The notes: generated from the letters alone by a model not told the origin. DNA of 64,000 bases from CAVZTX01 sp963778375 (GCA_963778375.1 CAVZTX010000020.1:1-64000); one strand, 5' to 3'. Shown: positions 1 through 10,059, counted from the stretch's first letter. Numbers and translations are program-made.

Positions 1-193
1 GAAGAAAGCCTACCATAAGCAAAGTATGGGGCAGTGAAAGCAATTGTTCTTAGCACAAAAGAGGCCAGTTGTGATCAGGAGAAAAATAAGAGGCTTGGGA
101 CGCGTGAGAGTCAGGAGCAGACCGTATCAAAACAGTCCACTCCTGGCCTTTCCTTTCACCGAGCATTCCAACGGCGATTGCTCTCAGCCAAAG

Positions 194-520
194 TTACGTT
201 CTTGGCCCCCGAAACGTCACTGCACCCGCTTTACGCATCGCCTCCGCCACATCCGCCCCAGTCATAGCCAGCGTTGTCTTGGTCGCCTTGAGGTGACCGG
301 GCGATATGGCCGCCAGGATAGCAGCAGTCGCAGTGACTTCATCTGGAAACTCCCAAAGCACGAACCCATCGTACTCGCCAAGCGTAAAGTATAACGCGAC
401 AAATCGCCCTCCCATCTTCTCTGTCAGTTCTCAAATGACAGTAGTGCCATCCTCTGGGTTTTTCACAAACGCTGTGAGTGCCTCAGAAGTGTAGGCAAAT
501 TGCGACATATAGAGAGGCAT
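194..520 (-). pseudogene. GYD-domain protein, interrupted by one in-frame TGA
   Basis: A 108-residue GYD-family protein reads from an ATG at 520 with an ideal AGGAGGAG ribosome site just upstream. The frame stays open to the TAA at 194-196 except for a single TGA at 431-433, after residue 29. The family core is clear: a GEYD signature and an AAISPGHLKATKT segment. The TGA differs from the Arg codon CGA by one base, and Arg is common at this place in relatives from memory, so a point mutation (or base error) is the likely cause. A shorter protein from the ATG at 415 would lose the first strand of the ferredoxin-like fold. GYD proteins are small cytosolic proteins without a settled biochemical role. 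Confidence 0.75.
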
Positions 521-705
521 TGCTCCTCCTCCTTTCAGAACGTCTCCGAACAAACGAAGTCCCGATCTTAAGTCCAGCTACCAAAGCCAAATAGTCGCCT
601 GAACCCACGTGAGAAAACTCTCGGGTCTCACAACGAGTTCAGATGCCACAGGAGTCATGCAGTACCTTCCTAATGTACACCCACCGTCAATCTCAAAAAA
701 GAGAA

Positions 706-803
706 AAACAGGTAATCAGAACGGGTAATTTAACAGGTGTATTTTCCCTTCCCCTGCATATACTTTAAACAACATAAGGAATTCTTACGCTGAACAACCC
801 TAA
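706..803 (+). promoter_or_regulatory. Upstream block, copy 1 of a duplicated promoter region
   Basis: This stretch closely matches 9914-10011. Both carry two ACAGGTAATT-like segments, a TATACT -10-like hexamer (759-764 here, 9968-9973 there) and a TTCTTACGCTGA segment. Each precedes an ABM-type gene whose protein begins MYARV, so promoter and gene were duplicated together. No good -35 hexamer is visible. Confidence 0.55.
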
Positions 804-830
804 TGAATTTTTCCACCCGAATGGGAAATG

Positions 831-1124
831 CCTGTAGGGACAGTGCCTTGTGCCTGTCCTTCTCGGAGCAAGAGGAGTATAGAACTCCCCATTCCCATTT
901 CGCTTGTCAAAATTCATCAGACCTGTAGGGACAGTGCCTTGTGCCTGTCCTTCTCGAAGCGAGAGGAGTAGGGAACTCCCCATTCACCGTTTCAATTGTC
1001 AAAATTCATCAGACCTGTAGGGACAGTGCCTTGTGCCTGTCCTTCGGGGCTTGTCACAATTCACCAGATCTGTAGGGACAGTGCCTTGTGCCTGTCCCTC
1101 TCAGGGCTTATCACAATTCATCTG
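831..1124 (+). repeat. Tandem array of four repeat units
   Basis: Units start at 831, 922, 1013 and 1069, each opening with CTGTAGGGACAGTGCCTTGT and continuing GCCTGTCC. The first two units are 91 bp long; the third and fourth are 56 bp because an internal segment is absent. Each unit contains an imperfect palindrome (GGACAG ... CTGTCC). The array separates the duplicated promoter block from its gene and lengthens the leader by about 300 nt compared with the copy near 10 kb. Confidence 0.85.
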
Positions 1125-1138
1125 AAAGGAGTAAACCC

Positions 1139-1431
1139 ATGTACGCACGAGTCACCAGTGTCCAATCCAGCCAGCAAAGATGGAGGAGGTCATTCACATC
1201 ACCCAAGAATCCATCATCCCAGCAATCAAACAGCAGCACGGCTTTCTTGGCTTTACCGATTTGATTGATCGCGAGACAGGCAAAGTCGTGTTCATCACGC
1301 GCTTTGAAACCCAGGCCGATATGCAGGCAGGCTTGAGCAATGGCTTCGTTCAGCAACAACTCGCTAAACTTACCTCCGTGCTAGCTGGACCAGCTAGCAG
1401 CGATCTCTATGAGGTGCTTTTCCACGAGTAA
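1139..1431 (+). pseudogene. ABM-type (antibiotic biosynthesis monooxygenase-like) protein, 1-nt frameshift
   Basis: An ATG at 1139 behind GAAAGGAG encodes MYARVTSVQ, then the frame fails. The rest of the protein (QPAKMEEVIHI... to YEVLFHE) continues in another frame through the TAA at 1429-1431. A single missing base near 1166-1168 explains this, because the paralog at 10060-10356 aligns from end to end once it is restored. An internal ATG at 1180 could still give 83 residues without the first strand. ABM proteins are dimeric ferredoxin-fold proteins, some of them cofactor-free oxygenases; the substrate is unknown here. Either a recent pseudogene or a base-calling error. Confidence 0.7.
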
Positions 1432-1480
1432 ATGGACAGCGGAGCAGTACATCACAAGCGGACAGACATTTAGAGATAAA

Positions 1481-1516
1481 GACTGTCATCCTTCGCTAAC
1501 GCTCAGGATGACAGTC
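1481..1516. repeat. 11-bp perfect inverted repeat of the TGTCATCC family
   Basis: GACTGTCATCC (1481-1491) and GGATGACAGTC (1506-1516) form a hairpin around a 14-nt loop. Related TGTCATCCTGAG sequences occur near 21742 and 35059, so this is a dispersed element. It may also end transcription of the ABM gene. Confidence 0.6.
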
Positions 1517-1570
1517 TGGATAGTACTCAAATCTGCTCACGAAGTCTTCTCTCCAAACGTCTAACAAGCG

Positions 1571-1604
1571 AGAACTTGGTAGCGTAATGCTGCCGAGTTC
1601 TTTC
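1571..1604 (+). terminator. Stem-loop with T-rich tail
   Basis: AGAACTTGGTAGC (1571-1583) pairs with GCTGCCGAGTTCT (1589-1601) across a 5-nt loop, followed by TTTCT. A related stem with the same GAGTTCTTT end lies at about 13622-13650, so it may equally be a dispersed repeat. Confidence 0.45.
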
Positions 1605-1639
1605 TGGTGCTAGGTGCAGTCTACTTGAGAATACAGCCA

Positions 1640-2090
1640 CGAGAACACTTGTAGGTAGCCTCATCCCCATCGCCTACACCCTCGACACCGACTTCAAACC
1701 CGCCCCCGCAAACCCCTCGACACCGTCCTCCACTGGAACCACTGTTGAGCCCACCAACCAATAATACAAAACCTCCATCTAAAGAGACCCCGCCCAACCG
1801 TCCGTAGGGGCGAGGGCGGCTGGGCCGGGTTGGGAGGGCCTTTATGGTCGCCCGCCGGGGAAGGGCTAGGTCTCGGCGAAATGTAGGGACAGGGGGCGGC
1901 GGAGTGGTTGGGCGGGGGCCTCGTGCCTGTCCAGCCTGGGGCTCGTGTCGATCTGCTGGTCGTCCGGCAAATCGCCCCATCCTAAATGCGAACTCGCCAA
2001 CAGTCTGTAGGGGCGGGAGAGGTGCGGAGCGGAGTGGGGGACCTTGTGTCCGCCCGTAGGGGAGGTGAGACATGCTGTTTTTAGGAATAG
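1640..2090. repeat. G+C-rich gap with GTAGGGGC-type repeats
   Basis: No credible gene is seen. A segment from about 1796 to 1862 (AACCGTCCGTAGGGGCGAGG and onward) recurs at 56482-56555. A further GTAGGGGCGGGAG motif lies near 2007. The long proline-rich minus-strand frame across this area is a composition effect. Confidence 0.6.
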
Positions 2091-2091
2091 G

Positions 2092-2178
2092 CATGTGGAC
2101 TTTTATGTGTTAGAACGGCTTGCCAAGGTATTAGAAGTACCTGTCACTGCGCTGATAGAGGATGTACCAGCTGAATAA
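2092..2178 (+). pseudogene. 3' remnant of a helix-turn-helix (XRE-type) regulator
   Basis: The frame ending at the TAA 2176-2178 reads HVDFYVLERLAKVLEVPVTA and then LIEDVPAE. This resembles the last helices of an XRE-family DNA-binding domain, where an LAKVLEVP-type motif is typical. Only about 28 codons remain, and a stop codon lies directly upstream (2089-2091). The rest of the gene appears replaced by the G+C-rich repeat block on its left. It is a relic, not a working gene. Confidence 0.5.
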
Positions 2179-2244
2179 AATGCTTGTCATGGAGCAATCC
2201 CTCTGGGGCCAACTAATTCAGAGATTCGATGATATATTTCTAGG

Positions 2245-2293
2245 AACTTCGAAACATTGATGTATTGCAACTTCGAAGTTTTAATGATATACT
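2245..2293 (+). promoter_or_regulatory. Promoter with overlapping palindromic operator
   Basis: TTGCAA (2265-2270), a 17-bp spacer and TATACT (2288-2293) form a strong sigma-70-type promoter. The perfect palindrome AACTTCGAAGTT (2269-2280) lies in the spacer, and a near copy AACTTCGAAAC (2245-2255) lies exactly 24 bp upstream. The ATG at 2303 falls 2-3 nt after the expected transcription start, so the mRNA would be almost leaderless. Which protein binds the palindromes is unknown. Confidence 0.65.
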
Positions 2294-2302
2294 ACTTCCA
2301 AG

Positions 2303-3713
2303 ATGGTACTGAAAATTGAACGCATTAATCCAGCACAAGCCGAGAAAATTAGACTTCTTGACGAAGGCCAATTTGCCGATGTCAAAGGTAGAGACATTGC
2401 TCCTAAGAAGTTAAGTACGCACATATCTGCGTTTGCCAATGCTGATGGCGGAGACTTATATATTGGCATTACAGACAAGGAACGACTCTGGATAGGATTT
2501 ACGAATGTTGAAGATGCCAATGGGCACCTTGCGCTTTTTGACAGCCTTTTCCCGCTTAGCACTGATTTTCAGTATGAATTTCTAGAATGCGATGGGCGTA
2601 AAGGGTTAGTTCTGCATATACAGATTAATAAAACACAAGGTATAGTAAAAGCATCCGATGGCCTCCCATATATTCGGCGCGGTGCACAAAGTCTGCCTGT
2701 TAATACCCCTGACAAAATGAAACGTCTTGAATTTGCAAAGGGAGTGCTCTCGTTTGAAACGGAGCCAACCAACGTTGCAAAAGAAATTATTACTCGATTT
2801 AGACGTAGCGAAAATGTTCATTCAGGAGGTTGTACCCACTACTCAACCAGAACCGTGGTTTCGAAAGCAAACGTTAATCCGTGACGATAGGCCAACTGTC
2901 GCTGGACTGCTACTTTTTGCCGATGAACCGCAAGCAGTTCTTCAAAAGCATTGTGGTATTAAAGTGTATCGTTATAAAACCCGTGAAGTTGCAGGTTTTC
3001 GAGAAGTGCTTGCCGATACCCCCCTAACGATTGAGGGATGCATGTATGAACAGATTAAAGCTGCGGTCAAAACAACACAAGAAATCACTGAAAGTATTCC
3101 CAAGATGGGAGCAACTGGTTTGGAGGCTATTCATTATCCGCCTGAGACGCTGCATGAGATTGTCACAAACGCTGTGCTGCATAGAGACTACAGTATTAAA
3201 GATGATATTCATATTCGCATTTTCGATGACCGCGTAGAAGTACAAAGTCCTGGACGGTTACCAGCCCACATTACTGTTGCGAACATTCTTGACGAACGAT
3301 TTGCCAGAAACGGAGCATTGGTTCGGATACTTAATAAATTTCCAGACCCGCCGAACAAAGACGTTGGGGAAGGACTCAATACTGCATTCCGTGAGATGAT
3401 AAACTTAGGATTAAAGCAGCCAATTATTAAAGACCTTGAGAATGCTGTCTTGGTGATAATTAAGCATGAGCCGTTAGCCTCTCCTGAGCAGATTATCCTT
3501 GATTATTTAAAAGAGAACGGGACGATTAAAAATGCTACGGCGCGAAAGATCGCGCACATCTCTACGGATTTCCGTATGAAAAGTATTTTTAATCGAATGG
3601 AAGCAAGCGGAACAATCGAGAAGGTTCCTGGAACTAGGACAAGTTCTACGGCATATCAGCTTCCTACGAAAAAGGGTACATCTCCTAAATCGAAGTCATC
3701 AACTTCAAAATGA
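2303..3713 (+). pseudogene. AlbA_2/Schlafen-type ATP-binding regulator, one frameshift
   Basis: A COG2865-type protein of about 469 residues split by one frameshift. The N-terminal half (from ATG 2303) has the AlbA_2 fold with the motif SAFANADGGDLYIGI. The C-terminal half, in another frame, has a HATPase_c_4-like region (VTNAVLHRDYS, DDRVEVQSPGRLP, GEGLNTAFREM) and a winged-helix tail. An extra T in the TTT at 2798-2800 fits: without it the text reads RLDVAKMFIQEV. Relatives are usually DNA-binding regulators or defence-linked proteins. Two shorter proteins could also be made (193 residues, or 328 from an internal start at 2727). Confidence 0.75.
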
Positions 3714-3902
3714 GTCGAAAAGGATTTTTTCATTCCAATTAAAATAGAAGCAAGCTATCAAGGGTATGATATCGCTCTTGTTAATTTATCTTGTTGCTAT
3801 TGGCCTGCGAGTACTTTTCAGATGAAAAGATAGGACGTACCAGATAACTAGAAATACAACTGGGCTATCCAATGAGAATACTTAAGAAGGGAATCTTTTA
3901 AT

Positions 3903-4535
3903 ATGCGAGATGATTTTGACCAGAGGACTAAGGATGTTTTGTTCAAACGGGCACGAGCCAAGTGTTCTAACCCGACATGCAGAAGGGAAACATGTGAGGC
4001 TCATTCTGAAGAGGACAAAGCAGTAAACATTGGTGTTGCTGCTCACATCACCGCTGCATCACCAGGAGGTCCCAGATACGACCCGGCATTATCTGTTGAG
4101 GAAAGGAAATTTCCCAGCAATGGCATCTGGCTATGTCAAACGTGTGCCAAACTGATCGACTCAGATTCGCCGAAATACACGGTTGAGTTGCTGCGGACAT
4201 GGAAAAGCATGGCTGAAGTGGGCGATGAACGCGAGGCAGCTAAGATGGCGGTTTCCAGTAAGATAGAACAGGTGATGCCAGAGTTGCTGGAAGAGATGCG
4301 CAAAGACCTAAAAGAATACCCGTTGAAGAGGGAGTTCATTTTACTGAGCAAGTCATGGGCATATAATTCGGGTGGCAATCCCTATCTAGCTTACTATTAT
4401 GAGGACCATGCCTATCTGGACGATAAAATCACTATCCTCTGCAATCACCGTCTCATTGTGGATATTACGTATAATAACGTTAAAAGGTATAAATTCACAG
4501 AGGACTGGGTTGACTATCTTATTCAGTCCAGTTGA
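3903..4535 (+). CDS. HNH-like zinc-binding nuclease-domain protein
   Basis: A 210-residue protein with AAGGGAA upstream of its ATG. Residues about 10-100 form a Cys/His module: CSNPTC near 21-26, NIGVAAHITAASPGGPRYD near 42-60, then WLCQTCAKLID near 76-86. The two CxxC-type knuckles around an AHI segment match an HNH-endonuclease-like domain that recurs, from memory, as the N-terminal module of many defence-associated proteins. Residues 100-210 are helical and then aromatic-rich, and I do not recognise them. The gene is intact while both neighbours are broken. A role as a DNA-cleaving effector is inference from domain and setting. Confidence 0.6.
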   Translation: MRDDFDQRTKDVLFKRARAKCSNPTCRRETCEAHSEEDKAVNIGVAAHITAASPGGPRYDPALSVEERKFPSNGIWLCQTCAKLIDSDSPKYTVELLRTWKSMAEVGDEREAAKMAVSSKIEQVMPELLEEMRKDLKEYPLKREFILLSKSWAYNSGGNPYLAYYYEDHAYLDDKITILCNHRLIVDITYNNVKRYKFTEDWVDYLIQSS

Positions 4536-4742
4536 TCCTGGTTATCGCTATCAGATCAGCATGGCCATACGAGTATAATTTTGCTAGTTATATAGCATGT
4601 CGTATCTTTTCATCAGAAAAGGATGCCAAGCCCATTCTACTTAGAGTCTACATTATGTACAGATCTCTAACTTTACGTGCAAAGCCAATTAGCCCAAAGG
4701 AATGTAGCTACCTCTTCTATAGCAAAAGAGCTAAATCTCCTA

Positions 4743-7700
4743 TCAACCCTCTCCCACCATCTCCCCCATCCAATCCTCCATCCTCACCCCCTCCACCAAC
4801 TCCCCCACCAACCGCACCGTCTCCACACTCACCGTAATCACCCTCCCCACCAACCGCACAATATACTCCTCATCATCCAAATTATTCGGATCGCTCACAA
4901 TCCCACTCCGCTTATCCACACTCACCGAGTACTGATCAATCACCCACTCCAAAGCCGACCAATTCCCCAACCGATACCCAAAACACTCCTGCGGAACCCC
5001 CACCAGCGTCAAACTCTCATTCACAACCACCGCCGACCTATCCGCCGTCAGCCTCATCCTCTCCACCCGCCACGAAAACGGCACCTCCCGATTCTCCACC
5101 CACTTCAGCGCATACTCCCTCGCCTCCTCATAATGCAAATGCAAATCCATCAACTCCCGACCAACCCGCACACAAACCAGGAACGCCTCCTTACTATGCA
5201 CCAATGGAATATGCGGCAAATCCCGCTTCAGATTTTCAGCATAGCGCTCCCGATACTGCGGATGATGCAGCATAGCATACACATAATGGAAGATATCCCA
5301 CTTCGTCACCTCGGGCCCATATTTCGCCTGGAATTGGGAGAGAGCCCAATCAGTGATGTTCTCACGACGATTGCTGCCATCTTCAGCGTAGGTGTAGTAA
5401 GGGAAAGCATTGATGCCGAGTTCCCACTTACGCCAAATTTAACATCAGGAATATGTCAGTTGCTAGCGTAAAAAAGCTTTGCTAATCTGCCCAAAACCAG
5501 CCACACAAATCACTGTATTTTCTAGTTCACTTGAGGAGTAGGGAAAAATTGTGGAAATATAGCCTTGTACGCTGATCATTAATACGTCATCAAAATATAG
5601 CAACTTGCTTGTAAAAGGACGATAGAGAGACTTCTGATGCTATCTGTCTCAAAATTCTAGCATACCGTCTTTCGTTCAAGTCGCTCTTTAAGATCTGCGC
5701 TCCATTTAATTTTGTTTCATCATGCAGTACAAAATTATCAATATCTTTAGGTGCGTCCTGCTCGTCATCCAACGTGATCAACTTCAGCATTATATGTTTC
5801 GATGAAACTGCTTGATCTTCTATTAATCTTTGACTATCGAAATCATAAACCCAATCATCACGGTTAGTCTTAACACCCCACTGAGTAAGTTTTGAAATAT
5901 AGTTCTGAGTCTCTAATTGCTAGGTACTGTTTTTGCTTCTTTTGTTCCCAATGGGAAGAACGTTGCAAATTCAGAATGCATACCTTCAGTAAACCAAGTA
6001 TATTTCTCATCCGGTTGCAGTTCTAGCCAATCAATTCTTAATGATGCTCCTTCTCCTGCAAGAAAGCTCAATTTCTCTGTCTTACGCCAGAACTCAGGCA
6101 CACGATAGTAGATACAATTTCCGTCTCGTATGCTGTGAAGTATCTTATTGCAATCGTGATACCTACTCCTACTTGAATGCCAAAGACATTATGGGTTGTA
6201 CCTGAAAGTTTCGGGTTTTTACGCACATTGCCATGCAAGATCAAGATGATAAATCTGAGTGAAATCTTGTAGAAGATGCTTACGCATACCATCAAAGGCA
6301 ATCTGATCAATAAAAGAGTTATTTGAAACAAAGCAAACAATACCATCGCGTCCTTGTAAACGATCTATTGCCCAACGGAAAAATTTGACATAGGCATCCG
6401 ATAAGTTGCATTTTTATTTGTGGCTTTTGAATCTTTTGCATAGGTCTTCTTGAATACGCTCATCAATCACTGGATACTTGCGATTTTTATTATTATCGTT
6501 CTCATTCTTCTGCCCCACGTTATACGGCGGATTCCCAATCACCACCATAATCTGCGCATCCTTCTCACGCTGCACCCGCTCAGTATTCTCCTCCACAAAC
6601 ATCGACATCTGCCGACTTTCAGCCAGTTCCAGCGTATCAGTAAAGCAAATCCCCTCGAAAGGCTGGTACTCACCCACACGGCTGTAATATTCATGCTCAA
6701 TATTCAGCGAAGCAATATAGTACGGCAGCAGCATAATCTCGTTGCAGAAAAGATCATGCTCGTACTTATATTTCAGGCGATGCGTCGGAATGCGATGCAG
6801 CAAGTTAACAATGAAGCTTCCCGTCCCCACACACGGATCAATAATCTGCACCCCAGGTTCCGCAATCGACGTACCAAATTCCCGCTGCAACACCTCCTCC
6901 ACACTCGCGCACATGAAATCAACAATCTCCTGTGGCGTATAAACAATCCCATACGTATCCGCCCGCTTCACCGAATACCCCTGGAAGAAACGCTCATAGA
7001 CCGTATTCAGGAAGTGTTGCCGCTCCAACCAACTCTCAATACCCTTGGCAGTCGCCTCAATCGCCACATAAAAACGATCAAGCGACTTGAGAAACTCGTG
7101 CCGATTGAAGGAACGACTCGTCAGCGCATCGATCACCTTCTCGATCTCAGCAGCAATCGCATTGCGCCGTATAAAATCGGGATTATCAAAGACCTTGCTG
7201 AAGAGGCGCTCGGTCAAAAGATGCTGCACAAGCATCTCATTAATCACATCGCTGCTAATCTTCGGATCAAGCGACTGCCGACAAAGCTCAGCAAACGCAT
7301 CAAAAGCCGCGATAAACTTCTTATTTTGCTTATATTCCCGCTCAATAATCGCCAGCACCGCCCCCGCCAGTTCAGGCACCCGCTCCTTAAACTCCCGCAC
7401 CGCCCCCTCAAAGGACGCAATATCCGGCTCCGTATACGTAAAGAACTGATTGAGTAGATCAAGCACCTCAAGCGGGTTATGCAAATTATACTCGTGTGCC
7501 CGCCTTCTTATTTTGAAACAGCACCGCCCGCTTCGTATTCTCGAAGATCGTATTCGTCAGTGGATAGCCCGTCGCAATCTTCCGCGCAATCTCCTTATCA
7601 AGATCACTCCTCGGCCCCTTCGCCTCCCAAAAACCCCGCTTCAAATCAAAGCCATCCCGCAGCACCCCATCAGGCCGAATCCCACCCTCCAACGTCTGCT

Positions 7701-7872
7701 CCGGTATCAGCAACCACTTCACCTGCCGCGCACTCTCCGCCAGCAGATTCAAAAACGCCGTCCTCACCGCCAGCTCATAATCAGCCTTCCCCTTATACTC
7801 ATCCAGTTCCTTATAATAGCGATCAATCGCCTTCTTCAATACCGAAATACTCAATGTTCCAGCGCTTTGCAT
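4743..7872 (-). pseudogene. Type ISP restriction-modification enzyme, multiply frameshifted
   Basis: Reading from the ATG at 7872 (GGAGGGGG upstream), about 1,040 residues of one enzyme are spread over several frames. Order: an Mrr-like nuclease (DGVLRDG ... FWEAKG), a helical linker, an N6-adenine methylase with motif I DPCVGTGSF and motif IV NPPYN, the target-recognition region (DAYVKFFRWAIDRL, TTHNVFGIQVG, PEFWRKTEKLSFL), and the C-terminal specificity domain (YTYAEDGSNRRENITDW, TKWDIFHYVYAMLHHPQYRE). I count at least six breaks, near 7487, 6455, 6400, 6230, 6130 and 5925, so it is dead. The helicase of classical ISP enzymes is absent. With the two upstream genes it suggests a former defence cluster. 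Confidence 0.85.
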
Positions 7873-7979
7873 AACCCCCTCCACAAACCAAATAAATTAA
7901 CTTCTCATATAAATACAACGTTCCATCATCGATGACAGAGAAGTGAGCCAGGTACCTAAAGAATATTGCCAAACGAATA

Positions 7980-8227
7980 CAGCAATAGGAACGCTATCCG
8001 TCCCCGTAAGGGCGACCCTTGCGGCTTACACGGGTAGGGCTTTTGCAAGATACTCTGCCGGTCTGTAGAGGCAGGGGCGGCTGGGAGCGGTGCGGGGCCC
8101 CTTGCGGGTGCCTTTCGGCCGCCCCACCTCTCAGGCCTTTTCTCTAAGAAACCTACCCGTGTAAGCCCTTGCGGGTGCCCTTCCTGGGAACCTCTAACCA
8201 CCATTTCCCTCCGTGATCGACAAAATT
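7980..8227. repeat. Repeat cluster: GTAGAGGCAGG element and a 42-bp element
   Basis: A GTAAGGGCGACCC motif begins near 7996. An element from about 8064 to 8128 (GTAGAGGCAGGGGCGGCTGG ... CCCCTTGCGGGTGCC) recurs at 17234-17300. A 42-bp segment, 8186-8227 (GGGAACCTCTAACCACCATT and onward to CGACAAAATT), recurs with few changes at 12416-12456. No gene is seen from 7885 to 8450. Confidence 0.7.
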
Positions 8228-8407
8228 CATAGATGACCTTGTAGCCTCCCTAGTGTACCCTTTAGCAAGATAATTCGCAATATATTTGACCGAGATGAGC
8301 TATTGTTCTCTCAGAGCATCGGAGAGAAAGATTTCATTGCCTGCAAAACGTCACACAACTTTGGCTCCATCGTAACGCTTCCCGTAACGTTTAGGAGACG
8401 ATGATAT

Positions 8408-8415
8408 GCTATACT
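8408..8415 (+). promoter_or_regulatory. Extended -10 promoter
   Basis: TGCTATACT (TGn plus TATACT at 8410-8415) lies about 87 bp before the membrane-protein start. No convincing -35 hexamer is present, as expected for an extended -10 promoter. Confidence 0.4.
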
Positions 8416-8501
8416 AACAGATAGACAAGTTCAACGATACCAGCAACTTCATGCATACCATGACTTCGCTCAGGATCTCTGAGCGAAAGAGGAGCAGAAC
8501 C

Positions 8502-9857
8502 ATGACCTTGCATCAGAACCCGCTCAGCGAGGCATTTCCTGCCGACTCATCCAGTCCGTCAGGGCAAGGGCGATGGAACCGACTACGGCTCACGCAGGGA
8601 GCCTGGATCGTACTCGCCCTTTTGCTGCTGGTCATCTTCGTGGCCAACATTCCCGCCTTCTTTCAGTACACCAGGACCGTTTGCACCCTGCCCGACGTGG
8701 GGAACTGCCCAACCGAGCAACTCACTCCTGCCTATGTTCAGGTGCTTGACTATCTGCATCTTTCAGTTGCGGTAGCTGAGGGCCTCTTAGCCGTTCTCTG
8801 TGTGGCAGTATCGGTGTTGTACTGGCTGCTCGGCCTCCTGATTTTCTGGCGCAAATCACAGGAGTGGATAGGTCTGCTCGTCTCGCTGCTGCTCGTCCTG
8901 TTTGGCGCAACCGGCTTTCTCGGCTTCAATCTGCCCACACAGACACCCCCGCTTTTTCAACTCCTGGCCCAGGTCATCACCTATGGCCTGATGTGGCCTG
9001 CCATGTTGGTCTTTTTCTTTACCTTCCCCACTGGGCACTTCACCCCACGCTGGACATGGGCCGCGTTCGTGCCCTTTTTCGTGGTGACCATGCTCTCCTC
9101 ACTCCCCATCACTACGTCCCTTGTTCCTGCTGTAGCGGCAGTTCTGACATCTCTCCTGCCGATAGGAGTACAGATTTACCGCTATGTGCGCGTCTATGAC
9201 GCTGTGCAGCGCCAGCAGACCAAGTGGTTCGTCTTTGGCTTGAGCATCGTCTTCTTGCTTGTCACCATCCAGGGAATATTCCAGGCGATAGCGTCAAGCT
9301 CGAGTACAGCGAATGCGTGGTATCAACTCTTCAATGGGCCATTTTGGCTGGTCCTTTGGACGATTCTGCTGCTGAGCGTGAGCATCCCGATTCTGCGCTA
9401 CCGTCTGTGGGACATTGATGTCATCATTAACCGCACCCTGGTCTATGGCAGTTTGACCGCTCTACTGGCCCTGCTCTACTTTGGCCTCATCTTTGCCTTG
9501 CAATCCCTGGTGGGTAACGTGACCGGTAGCCTATCCCAACAACAACCTCTGATCATCGTCGCCTCTACGTTGGTGATTGCAGTCCTCTTCCAGCCGTTGC
9601 GACGACGCATCCAGAACCTCATTGACCGCCGCTTCTATCGTCGCAAATATGATGCAGCCAAAGTCGTAGCTGCCTTCAGCGACACACTCCGCAATGAGGT
9701 AAACCTGGACACCTTACGTGAGCAGTTGGTAGACGTCGTCCAGGAAACGATGCAGCCATCACACGTCTCACTGTGGTTGCCCAAGCCTACACAGCCTGAA
9801 AAATACAAAGCCATGCCCTGGCTCTCCACTCCTCCAAGTTCCCCTCACGAAGCTTGA
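8502..9857 (+). CDS. Multi-pass membrane sensor-like protein lacking a kinase domain
   Basis: The preferred start is the ATG at 8502, with GAGGAG 7 nt upstream; an in-frame ATG at 8451 would add 17 residues but has no ribosome site. The 451-residue protein has about eight or nine hydrophobic segments, then a conserved cytosolic stretch (NLIDRRFYRRKYDAAKVVAA) and a coiled region ending with VSLWL and a short Pro-rich tail. Membrane parts like this usually precede GAF and histidine-kinase domains in Chloroflexota signalling proteins. Here nothing follows, so it is either a shortened sensor or a stand-alone partner. No phosphotransfer residues are visible. Confidence 0.65.
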   Translation: MTLHQNPLSEAFPADSSSPSGQGRWNRLRLTQGAWIVLALLLLVIFVANIPAFFQYTRTVCTLPDVGNCPTEQLTPAYVQVLDYLHLSVAVAEGLLAVLCVAVSVLYWLLGLLIFWRKSQEWIGLLVSLLLVLFGATGFLGFNLPTQTPPLFQLLAQVITYGLMWPAMLVFFFTFPTGHFTPRWTWAAFVPFFVVTMLSSLPITTSLVPAVAAVLTSLLPIGVQIYRYVRVYDAVQRQQTKWFVFGLSIVFLLVTIQGIFQAIASSSSTANAWYQLFNGPFWLVLWTILLLSVSIPILRYRLWDIDVIINRTLVYGSLTALLALLYFGLIFALQSLVGNVTGSLSQQQPLIIVASTLVIAVLFQPLRRRIQNLIDRRFYRRKYDAAKVVAAFSDTLRNEVNLDTLREQLVDVVQETMQPSHVSLWLPKPTQPEKYKAMPWLSTPPSSPHEA

Positions 9858-9913
9858 CCACATAAGCAGTATCCCCATCCTATCTGTGCTGCCATCCATT
9901 CCCACCCACCAGA

Positions 9914-10011
9914 AAACAGGTAATTACAACAGGTAATTCTACAGGGGCGTATTCCCTTTCCTCCTTGTATACTTCGATTAGCATAAGAAGTTCTTACGCT
10001 GATCAACCCTA
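9914..10011 (+). promoter_or_regulatory. Upstream block, copy 2 of the duplicated promoter region
   Basis: Matches 706-803 in order and spacing, including TATACT (9968-9973) and TTCTTACGCTGA. Here it lies only about 50 bp from its ABM gene, with no repeat array in between, so this copy probably shows the original layout. Confidence 0.55.
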
Positions 10012-10059
10012 GAAAAAGAAGCGAACAGCTTTCATGCTGTTCAGAAAGGCAGAACATCC

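Noticed and set aside
831..1124. CRISPR array
   Set aside because: Units are directly joined 56- and 91-bp repeats with conserved, not unique, inter-unit sequence and no cas genes nearby.
1621..2094. 157-codon proline/glycine-rich minus-strand frame
   Set aside because: Lies wholly in G+C-rich repeat DNA that recurs near 56.5 kb; no domain, no ribosome site.
4532..5471. His/Pro-rich plus-strand frames over the ISP pseudogene (also 6450-7457 and 7450-7935)
   Set aside because: Antisense shadows of the methylase and specificity domain; composition is a frame effect.
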